This document shows positions 26,034-33,923 of a stretch of DNA of 64,000 nucleotides, piece after piece. The position numbers were made by a program, and so were the translations under genes. Every line of letters starts with the position of its first letter. Within the stretch, counting starts at the first letter, position 1. Below the pieces are notes generated by a model. The model did no database searches and had not been told where the DNA came from. It was given only the letters and a program-made list of their open reading frames with translations. This DNA comes from CASICS01 sp045564455 (GTDB lineage Bacteria; Pseudomonadota; Gammaproteobacteria; Magnimaribacterales; AG-339-G14), in assembly GCA_045564455.1 (NCBI GenBank), contig JBJLHG010000001.1, forward strand, positions 124,001-188,000, in the 5' to 3' direction.

Positions 26034-26997
26034 AACTAATTTTAGTTTAAAAAATAATAATTCTCTTAGGCTAGATTATCTCTCTGAGATTTATCTAGAT
26101 TGTAATAGTTTTGAAGATCTTGAAAGAGTTTATGAATTTCTCCTTTTAAAAAAAAATAAATTTTGGGTAATAGGAGAGGGTACAAATTTAATTATAAAAA
26201 ATAATTTAGATGGATTGGTGATTAGAAATAATATAAAAGGATTTGAATTAGATGATAATTTTATAACTGTATCGGCAGGAGAAAATTGGGATTCTTTCGT
26301 AAAGAAATCACTAGAATTAAATTTATATGGGCTAGAGAATCTTTCAGGAATTCCAGGAAGTGTTGGAGCATCTCCTATACAAAATATCGGAGCTTATGGC
26401 GCAGAAGTATCAGACTTTATTTCATATGTAGAAGTCTTTAATACTGATAATGGCTGTAATGAGATAATTTCTAGTGAAAACTGTGAATTTATTTATAGAG
26501 GCAGTATGTTTAAAAATAATCCCCATTTAATAATTACTAAAGTATGTTTCTGTTTAAGTAAAGAATTTAAGCCTAATACTCACTATGATTCATTACAGGG
26601 AAAATTTCACTCTGCTGAAGATTTAAGAGAGAGAATATTATTAGTTAGGTCTCAGAAACTTCCAAATCATTTAGAGGTTCCCAATGTAGGAAGCTTTTTT
26701 CAGAATCCAGTTATAAATTCGATCCTATTTAAAAGCTTAATTTTCAAATATCCAGATATGAAATATTTTCAGCTAACTTCAGATTTATATAAAATTCCCG
26801 CTGCATGGCTTATTGAAAAAGATGGGTGGAAGGGCTCCAAAGCAAACAATTGTGGAATTTCAGATAAGCATGCATTAGTTTTTTATAATTATTCTAACAA
26901 ATCAGATGATATCTTGATGCACTCGTCAAAAGTCAAAGAAAGCATTGAACAAAATTTTCAAATATCTCTAAAATATGAGCCAACATTAGTAAGTTAA
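26011..26997 (+). CDS. murB: UDP-N-acetylenolpyruvoylglucosamine reductase (MurB)
   Basis: 328 aa, type I MurB (E. coli 342). An FAD enzyme that makes UDP-MurNAc for peptidoglycan. FAD-binding 'VIGEGTNLII', 'GIPGSVGASPIQNIGAYG', the 'YRGSMFK' tyrosine region, catalytic Ser in 'NVGSFFQNPV', and 'AAWLIEKDGWKG' are all visible. The ATG lies 23 nt inside kdsB; the first 8 or so residues are non-conserved, so the start could be a few codons later. Confidence 0.95.
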   Translation: MKLPRNFKTNFSLKNNNSLRLDYLSEIYLDCNSFEDLERVYEFLLLKKNKFWVIGEGTNLIIKNNLDGLVIRNNIKGFELDDNFITVSAGENWDSFVKKSLELNLYGLENLSGIPGSVGASPIQNIGAYGAEVSDFISYVEVFNTDNGCNEIISSENCEFIYRGSMFKNNPHLIITKVCFCLSKEFKPNTHYDSLQGKFHSAEDLRERILLVRSQKLPNHLEVPNVGSFFQNPVINSILFKSLIFKYPDMKYFQLTSDLYKIPAAWLIEKDGWKGSKANNCGISDKHALVFYNYSNKSDDILMHSSKVKESIEQNFQISLKYEPTLVS

Positions 26998-26999
26998 AA

Positions 27000-27569
27000 A
27001 TGACTGAAAAAACCAATACAGCAAGCTTATTTAAAAATATTTTAGAAGCTCAAAAAAATGCAGAAGGCTTTCCTCCTGTTGAAAACTGGAATCCTCCGCT
27101 TTGTGAAAATGTAAGTATGAAAATTGCTAGAGATGGGAGATGGTTTTTTATGAATTCTCCAATTGGTAGAGAAAAAATGGTTAAGCTTTTTAGTTCAGTT
27201 TTAAGATTAGATGATGATGGCTTTTACTATTTGGTTACGCCCGTAGAAAAAATAAAAATTGAAGTTGAAGATAGACCATTTGTGATCACAACTTATAATA
27301 AAGAGGAGTCAGAAGGAAAAATAATTTATTTTTTTAAGTCTAATGTGGGTGAGATTATTCCATTGAATTCATCTCATCCGATAAAAGTAAAAATCTCAAA
27401 AAAGAATCAAGAGCCCTCGCCTTATATATTAGTTAGAAAAAATTTAGAGGCTTTAATATCTAGAAATGTTTTTTACCAACTTGTTGAAGAAGCTGAGCTG
27501 GATGAGGATTTAGAAGAGTTATTTATCTTTAGTTCGGGTTCCAAATACTCTCTTGGAAAGATAAATTAA
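27000..27569 (+). CDS. DUF1285 family protein
   Basis: 189 aa. Matches the family pattern 'PPVENWNPPLCENVSMKIARDGRWFF', 'SPIGREKMVKLFSSVLR', 'YYLVTPVEKIKIEVEDRPF'. No enzymatic role is established for the family that I know of; the fold is a small beta-rich domain. It is cytosolic (no signal) and follows murB by 2 nt, the last gene of the envelope operon. It ends directly against the convergent ETF-QO gene with no terminator between. Confidence 0.85.
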   Translation: MTEKTNTASLFKNILEAQKNAEGFPPVENWNPPLCENVSMKIARDGRWFFMNSPIGREKMVKLFSSVLRLDDDGFYYLVTPVEKIKIEVEDRPFVITTYNKEESEGKIIYFFKSNVGEIIPLNSSHPIKVKISKKNQEPSPYILVRKNLEALISRNVFYQLVEEAELDEDLEELFIFSSGSKYSLGKIN

Positions 27570-29228
27570 TTACATATTTGGATAATTAGGACCGCCCATT
27601 CCTTCTGGAGTCACCCAAACGATATTTTGACTTGGATCTTTGATATCACAAGTTTTGCAATGAACACAATTCTGAGCGTTAATTTGAAAAACCTTTTCTC
27701 CTTCTTTCTCAACCACCTCGTAAACTCCAGCAGGACAGTATCTTTGTGCTGGCTCATCATAAATTGGCAAGTTAACTGCTATAGGAATCGAAGAATCTTT
27801 TAGGGTTAGATGGCATGGTTGATCTTCTTCATGATTAGTATTTGATAGAAATACAGAGGATAGTTTATCAAAAACTAACTATTCCATCAGGTTTAGGATA
27901 TTCAATTTTCTTACAATCCGAAGCTTTTTTCATACAAGCATAATCAGGTGTTTTATGATCTAGCGTAAATGGAAGATTACCTCTAAAAATAAATTGATCT
28001 ATTGCCGCTAGGACTCCGCCAAATAAAGCCCCAAAACTATGCAAAAAAGGGTGACCAGTTTCTACCTTTATATAATTCTTTATTGACCCATGAAGATTTA
28101 AATCTTTCTTCATAATCAGTTAAATCTAATCCAAGACGATCAGAAGAAATAGCCTCAAAAACAGTTTCGGCAGCAAGCATTCCAGATTTCATTGCTGTAT
28201 GAGTGCCCTTGATTTTAGGAAAATTTAAGGTTCCAGCGTTATCACCAACGATTAAACCCCCAGGAAATGTCATTTTTGGCCTTGATTGATAACCTCCTTT
28301 AATCAGGGCTCTTGCTCCATAAGCAACTCGAGTTCCTTTTCCCAATATTTTTTTAATATCTTTGTGCTGTTTCCATTGTTGGAATTCTTCAAATGGGCTT
28401 AAATGCGGATTTTCATAATCAAGAGGAACTACGTAACCTAAATAAACTTGGTTATTTTCGCCATGATAAAAATATGATCCTGCAACAGGCCCACTACTGG
28501 GCCATCCTAATGTATGCATAACAGTTCCTTGAGAATGATATTCTGCAGGAATATCCCAAACCTCCTTGAATCCGATACCGTAATGTTGAGGATCTTTACC
28601 AGCATCTAAATTATATTTAGCAATTAATTGTTTTCCGAGATGTCCTCTACACCCCTCCGCAAAGATAGTATATTTACCCCTAAGCTCCATGCTTGGCTGA
28701 TATGATGGTTTTTTTTTCACCATCTTTTGAAATACCCATTTCTCCGGTTACAATTCCTTTCACAGTATTTTCTTCAAATAAAACTTCAGAAGCTGTAAAG
28801 CCTGGAAAAATTTCTACTCCTAAGGATTCTGCCTGCGTTCCAAGCCACCTACAAAAATTAGCTAAGCTCATTACATAATTTCCATGATTGTTAAAAGTAG
28901 GAATAAAAAAAGAAGGAAGGGGAATGCTTAAAGATAGTTTTTCATTGAACATATATTTAACAATATCTTTTTTAGCTGGATTATTTAAAGGAGCTTCTTT
29001 TTCTTTCCAATCAGGCATTAGTTCATTTAAAGCTGTTGGCTCAAAAACATTACCAGAAAGTATATGAGCACCGATTTCAGAACCTTTTTCTATCAAACAT
29101 ACACTTATGTCTTTATTTTGGGCTGCTGCTAGTTGTTTAACCTTAATTGCAGTTGAAAGTCCTGACGGACCTCCGCCTACGACTACCACGTCGTATTCCA
29201 TCGAATCTCTGGCTACTTCATCATTCAT
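27570..29228 (-). pseudogene. Electron-transfer flavoprotein:ubiquinone oxidoreductase, three frameshifts
   Basis: The whole 553-codon span matches ETF-QO (about 550 aa): N-terminal FAD motif 'VVVVGGGPSGLS', 'EKGSEIGAHILSG', 'AEGCRGHLGK', 'HYGIGFKEVWDI', 'GTLNFPKIKGTHTAMKSGM', and the C-terminal [4Fe-4S] ligands in 'YCPAGVYEV' and 'CVHCKTCDIKDP'. It is read in three successive frames. Each break is a single extra base in a homopolymer on the coding strand: A9 at 28709-28717, T6 near 28043-28048 and T5 near 27870-27875. Removing one base at each restores a continuous protein. There are no other lesions. ETF-QO passes electrons from EtfAB to ubiquinone, and the genome needs it for its acyl-CoA dehydrogenases, so sequencing or assembly error is at least as likely as a real pseudogene. 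Confidence 0.9.
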
Positions 29229-29392
29229 ATGTTTTCCCTAAAAAAAACTATTATATTTCAATTTATCATCATATAGAATTAAGTTAGATTTCCTATATAA
29301 GAATATTACATTCTGGTCTTTGCGAGAATTTCTTATATCCTTTAGAATACTTTCTTGCAATGAGCCAATCAATCACTACATATAGAATATAA

Positions 29393-30145
29393 ATGAAAGT
29401 ATTAGTACCAATTAAAAGAGTTGTAGATTACAACGTAAAAGTAAGGCCAAAGTCTGATGAATCAGGCGTTGATTTGAATAATGTAAAAATGGCAATGAAT
29501 CCATTTTGTGAAATTGCCGTTGAAGAAGCTGTTAAATTAAAAGAAGCAGGTAGTGCTGATGAAATTATCGCTGTAACTATAGGGACTTCTGCTTCACAAG
29601 AACAGTTAAGGACTGCACTTGCTCTAGGAGCAGATAGAGCAATTTTAATTGAGACTGATGTTGAAGCAGACCCTTTAGGCATATCTAAATTATTAAAAGC
29701 AATCGTAGAAAAAGAATCTCCGGATTTAATAATTTTAGGTAAGCAAGCAATTGATGGCGATAATAATCAGACTGGTCAGATGCTAGGTGCCTTATTGGGC
29801 TATCCTCAAGCAACTTTTGCATCTGAAGTGAATTTGGAAGATGGTAAAGCAATAGTTACTAGAGAGATAGATGGGGGCCTTCAAACAATATCCATAAAAT
29901 TGCCTGCAATTGTAACTACTGATTTAAGATTAAACGAGCCTAGATATGCCTCACTTCCAAATATCATGAAGGCTAAGTCTAAGCCTTTAGATGTAATAGC
30001 AGCAGCAGATCTTGGTATTGATATTGCACCAAGAATGACAACTTTAAAAGTATCCCTTCCTGCTCAGAGAGAAGCAGGCATTATGGTTGAAACAGTTGAT
30101 GAATTATTAGATAAACTTAAAAATGAAGCTAAGGTGATTTCATGA
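29393..30145 (+). CDS. etfB: Electron transfer flavoprotein beta subunit
   Basis: 250 aa. N-terminal 'MKVLVPIKRVVDYNVKVR' and the signature 'DGDNNQTGQMLG' are present; the AMP-binding region follows. It pairs with EtfA to carry electrons from acyl-CoA dehydrogenases (two at 36.9-39.3 kb) to ETF-QO (divergent neighbour). No Shine-Dalgarno is seen before the ATG at 29393. A possible promoter (TTGCAA at 29355-29360, weak -10 around 29378-29388) would start transcription very close to the ATG. Confidence 0.96.
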   Translation: MKVLVPIKRVVDYNVKVRPKSDESGVDLNNVKMAMNPFCEIAVEEAVKLKEAGSADEIIAVTIGTSASQEQLRTALALGADRAILIETDVEADPLGISKLLKAIVEKESPDLIILGKQAIDGDNNQTGQMLGALLGYPQATFASEVNLEDGKAIVTREIDGGLQTISIKLPAIVTTDLRLNEPRYASLPNIMKAKSKPLDVIAAADLGIDIAPRMTTLKVSLPAQREAGIMVETVDELLDKLKNEAKVIS

Positions 30146-31071
30146 CAGCATTAGTAATAGCAGAACATAACAATGAAGAGCTTAAACCCGTAACTCTTAA
30201 TACTGTTACCGCGGCGCAAGCTCTAGATCAGGATATACATATTTTGGTTGCAGGCTTTAGCTGCTCAAATATCGCTGAATCAGCGTCTAAAATCAATGGA
30301 GTTTCTAAGGTTTTGTTAGTTGATTCAACAGAATATGAAAATTTCTTAGCAGAAAATATTTCAGTATTAATTTCTAACATAAGTGGAGATTATGACTATA
30401 TTCTAGCCCCAACAACTACTAATGGTAAAAATGTAATGCCAAGAGTTGCTGCTTTATTAGATGTTTGCCAGATTTCTGATATTTCAGCTATAGACAGTTC
30501 CGATACCTTTCAAAGACCTATATACGCTGGAAATTGTATTGCTACTGTTCAAAGCAATGACTCAAAAAAAGTCATCACTGTAAGAACCACTGGTTTTGAT
30601 CCTGCAAATGGAGAATCTGGTTCTGCTGAGATTATCACTTTAACAGAGGTTAATGATGCCGGCATATCTCAATTTGTAAAAGAGGAGATCGCTCAATCAG
30701 ATAGACCTGAGCTAACAGCCGCAGATGTAATTATTTCTGGTGGAAGAGGTATGCAAAATGGAGAGAATTTTTCATTGCTGGAAGGTATAGCTGATAAATT
30801 AGGCGCTGCTATCGGTGCTTCCAGAGCAGCTGTAGACTCTGGTTTTGTTCCTAATGATTATCAAGTAGGTCAAACTGGAAAAATTGTAGCTCCTGACTTG
30901 TACATAGCAGTTGGTATTTCTGGAGCCATACAACATTTAGCTGGAATGAAAGATAGTAAGGTGATAGTTGCAATAAATAAAGATGAAGACGCACCTATAT
31001 TCCAAGTCGCTGACTACGGATTAGTGGCTGACTTATTTGAAGCAATGCCGGAGTTAGAATCGAAAATCTAA
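30142..31071 (+). CDS. etfA: Electron transfer flavoprotein alpha subunit
   Basis: 309 aa. The C-terminal FAD-binding domain has 'SGGRGMQNGENF', 'GAAIGASRAAVDSGFVPNDYQVGQTGKIVAPDLYIAVGISGAIQHLAGM', the standard EtfA signature, and 'INKDEDAPIFQVADYG'. The ATG overlaps the etfB stop by 4 nt (ATGA), giving equal subunit production. Confidence 0.97.
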   Translation: MTALVIAEHNNEELKPVTLNTVTAAQALDQDIHILVAGFSCSNIAESASKINGVSKVLLVDSTEYENFLAENISVLISNISGDYDYILAPTTTNGKNVMPRVAALLDVCQISDISAIDSSDTFQRPIYAGNCIATVQSNDSKKVITVRTTGFDPANGESGSAEIITLTEVNDAGISQFVKEEIAQSDRPELTAADVIISGGRGMQNGENFSLLEGIADKLGAAIGASRAAVDSGFVPNDYQVGQTGKIVAPDLYIAVGISGAIQHLAGMKDSKVIVAINKDEDAPIFQVADYGLVADLFEAMPELESKI

Positions 31072-31085
31072 ATCTACCAAATATC

Positions 31086-31658
31086 TTGATAACTGAATCA
31101 GCTCAAGAATATTTAGCTGATTTACTTTCTAAACAAGAAACTGAAACGAATATTAAAATATTTGTCTCTGAACCCGGTTCTCCAAAAGCAGAAACTTGTA
31201 TAGTTTATTGTAAACAAGGAGAACAAGAAGCAGATGATCAGCTCATTGAGCTTGAAAAACTTAGCGTTTTTCTTGAGAAAGTAAGCTTACCTTTTTTAGA
31301 AGATACTAAAGTTGACTATAGTCCTGACAAATTTGGAGGACAGCTAACTATTAGAGCTCCAAATGCTAAAACACCTGCTCTTAAAGAAAATAGCAGCATT
31401 GAAGATAAAATTAATTACTATTTATATAGTGAAATTAATCCGTCTTTAGCATCTCATGGCGGGGAAGTTAATTTAGTAGAAGTTTTAGAAGATTCTAAAG
31501 CAGTGTTAAGATTCGGAGGAGGCTGTCAAGGTTGTGGGATGGTTGACTTAACTCTTAGGGACGGTGTTGAAAAAACACTTAAAGAGAATATTCCTGAGTT
31601 AACAGAAATAATTGATTCTACTGATCACTCCCAGACAGAAAACGCCTACTATAAATAA
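31086..31658 (+). CDS. nfuA: NfuA Fe-S cluster carrier
   Basis: 190 aa. The N-terminal half is a degenerate A-type scaffold domain (its Cys ligands are not conserved) and the C-terminal half is the Nfu domain with the CxxC in 'GGGCQGCGMVDLTL' (Cys147, Cys150). It delivers [4Fe-4S] clusters, a sensible job next to the Fe-S protein ETF-QO. Starts with TTG at 31086, 14 nt after etfA. Confidence 0.95.
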   Translation: MITESAQEYLADLLSKQETETNIKIFVSEPGSPKAETCIVYCKQGEQEADDQLIELEKLSVFLEKVSLPFLEDTKVDYSPDKFGGQLTIRAPNAKTPALKENSSIEDKINYYLYSEINPSLASHGGEVNLVEVLEDSKAVLRFGGGCQGCGMVDLTLRDGVEKTLKENIPELTEIIDSTDHSQTENAYYK

Positions 31659-31708
31659 TATTTGCTAAGACAAAAATTGTTCCTAATATCTAATATAATG
31701 TTTTTTCT

Positions 31709-33121
31709 ATGGATTTAGAAAATAAAGCATATGTTTTTAATGATACCGAAACAACAGGTTTAAACACCTGGTTTTCTCAAATAATTCAAATCGGTTCAGT
31801 CCTAACTGATTCAAAATTTTCTGTTTCTGAAGAAATAAATATTTCCTCTGAAGTTCTTCCTTGGGTTGTTCCTAGTGTTGGAGCATATAAAGTACATAGG
31901 CAAATTTCTACTCTAAAAAATGATATGTCTCATTACGACATGATGTCTTTTTTAAAAAATAAATGGACTGATTGGTCTAAAGAAAAGCAGTTAGTTCATG
32001 TAACTTATAATGGAATGAAATTTGATGAGGAACTATTTAGAAGACAGTTTTATTGGAATCTATATGATCCTTATATGACTAATACCAAGGGATCTTTGAG
32101 AGTAGATCTAATGGTAGTCATGATGGTGATAGCTAATTTTTTTTCTGATCAAATTAAAATTCCTAAAGATGAAGAAGGAAAGTTAAAGTATAAATTAGAA
32201 TTGTTAGCTGAAGAAAATGGAATCTCTGCTCAAAATGCTCATGATGCTGTTGTAGATTGTTATCTTATGATCAATTTATTAAGAATTATTAAAGAAAAAA
32301 TCCCTGAAGTATGGAATTCTGCTGTTTTGGCTTCTTCGAAAGACGGCTGCATGGAATTATTAAAGTCTGCACCTTTCTGTATGCAGGGAGAACTATATGG
32401 AGGTCAATCTTTCGCTTATCCAGTAGTTCCTTGTGGGCAAAATCCTAACAATAAAAATGAAGTAATTTTGGCTGACTTATACTTTGATCCTAAAGAGCTT
32501 TTTGAAATGAAAGACTCGGAATTGAAAGGGCAATTTGGCAGATCTGGTGCTTTTAAAAAAATAGCAATTAACAAAACAATTCCTTTAATCAATGCAAATA
32601 AAGTTCCTGAATTGTCTAAATTTTTAGATGAGCCTGAAAAAATATTAACTGAAAGAGCAGAAATGATTAAAGATAATTTTGAATTTCAAGAAAGAATATC
32701 TTTGATTTTGGGAGAAAATATTACTAATTGGCCTGATCAAGAAATTGTTGAACAAAGAATTTATGATGGTTTTCCATCTGATGCAGATAAATTATGGATG
32801 GAAAGATTTGAAATTTCTCCTTGGGCAGATAAAGTTAATCTTATAGAAGGGTTTGAAGATGAGAGATATAGAGAGTTAGCTGAAAGAATAGTTTGTTATG
32901 AAAAACCTGAATTTGCTTCTTCAAAAATGTTAGAAAAATATAATGAATTCATAAAAACAAGACTTTTTTCTAAGGGACCTTGGTTAAAAGGAGGCCAAAG
33001 TCTGGATCAAGCCATAAGCGAAGCAGAATCTTCTCTAACTGAATCAGATGATGAGGAATTAAATTTAGTATATGAAAGTCTTCTTGATCATTATAGAGAA
33101 AAGAAGTCTAATTTTTGTTAA
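31709..33121 (+). CDS. sbcB: Exodeoxyribonuclease I
   Basis: 470 aa (E. coli 475). 3'-5' single-strand DNA exonuclease for recombination and mismatch repair. DEDD nuclease motifs: Asp12 and Glu14 in 'FNDTETTGLN', 'VTYNGMKFDEELFRRQFY' and 'NAHDAVVDCYLMINL'. The SH3-like and C-terminal helical domains follow at the usual lengths. It converges on csiV with a 14-nt overlap. Confidence 0.96.
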   Translation: MDLENKAYVFNDTETTGLNTWFSQIIQIGSVLTDSKFSVSEEINISSEVLPWVVPSVGAYKVHRQISTLKNDMSHYDMMSFLKNKWTDWSKEKQLVHVTYNGMKFDEELFRRQFYWNLYDPYMTNTKGSLRVDLMVVMMVIANFFSDQIKIPKDEEGKLKYKLELLAEENGISAQNAHDAVVDCYLMINLLRIIKEKIPEVWNSAVLASSKDGCMELLKSAPFCMQGELYGGQSFAYPVVPCGQNPNNKNEVILADLYFDPKELFEMKDSELKGQFGRSGAFKKIAINKTIPLINANKVPELSKFLDEPEKILTERAEMIKDNFEFQERISLILGENITNWPDQEIVEQRIYDGFPSDADKLWMERFEISPWADKVNLIEGFEDERYRELAERIVCYEKPEFASSKMLEKYNEFIKTRLFSKGPWLKGGQSLDQAISEAESSLTESDDEELNLVYESLLDHYREKKSNFC

Positions 33122-33923
33122 GTGGAGATATTTGGAAAATAACTCCAAATTTAGGATGATCAATATAGTGCAGCTCTTTAGATCTAAGTTTTCTTGATTG
33201 TTTTATTTCATATTTAATCTTAAAAAAAGGACCTTCAGCAGAAGTTATATTAATCTTCTTCTCTTTTAGAGTTCCTTCCTCTAAATACTCTTTTACATCT
33301 ACTTCTAAGAGATTAAGCTCCTCTTGAAATGTTTCTTCAGAATAAAATAAATTTGCGTCTAGATGCAAAAACCTCTTTTTGTATGGCTTGATTTCACCAA
33401 ATATCTTTACTCCCTCAACAACCTCAGAATTTATTAAGATTGAATCTCCAGATTCTTTTGAGATTATGGGTTGAAACCATGACTTGGATGTAATCAACCT
33501 GTAATTTTTACTTCTTCTAATACTTTCATTTATATCTTCTAACGCAAATTCTTTTCCTAAATCTTCTTGAAAGAAAATTTGCTTTTCTGACATTTCCACA
33601 ACATCAATCTTTTTTTCTGTAGATAAATTTTCATTATTGATAAATGATGATATGGAGATATCTTGAAATAACTCTTTATATTCAAGACCAATATCTAGTG
33701 ATTCAGGTTGAATAAATTCAGGGTATTGAAGTTGAGAAATTTTGATAATGTTTTCACTAAAAGAAATTTCTGGGGTCTCAAATTTTTCTTCCACATCTAA
33801 TTTTGGTAAATATTGGAAGATAATTAAATCTATTCTATAAATATCCTCGGCTGAGGATAAAGAGCTCAAAGAAATAAGAGCTAAGAAGACAAACCTACTA
33901 AGATGCTTTTTTAAGCTGCTCAT
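33108..33923 (-). CDS. csiV: CsiV-like periplasmic protein
   Basis: 271 aa. Signal peptide residues 1-25 ('LSSLSSA'). The mature start 'EDIYRIDLIIFQYLP' fits the family's opening 'Y.VEVIVFER' strand. CsiV is described as a peptidoglycan-binding protein that affects cell division in Shewanella-like bacteria. In Pseudomonas the homologue is also the gene directly after mfd. The start overlaps the mfd 3' end by 26 nt, so the pair is coupled. The call leans on context as much as on sequence. Confidence 0.72.
   Translation of the reverse strand: MSSLKKHLSRFVFLALISLSSLSSAEDIYRIDLIIFQYLPKLDVEEKFETPEISFSENIIKISQLQYPEFIQPESLDIGLEYKELFQDISISSFINNENLSTEKKIDVVEMSEKQIFFQEDLGKEFALEDINESIRRSKNYRLITSKSWFQPIISKESGDSILINSEVVEGVKIFGEIKPYKKRFLHLDANLFYSEETFQEELNLLEVDVKEYLEEGTLKEKKINITSAEGPFFKIKYEIKQSRKLRSKELHYIDHPKFGVIFQISPLNKN

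Noticed and set aside
27868..28723. Programmed frameshifting to make ETF-QO
   Set aside because: Three separate shifts would be needed, two of them at T5/T6 runs too short for efficient slippage, and no stimulatory structure was noticed.
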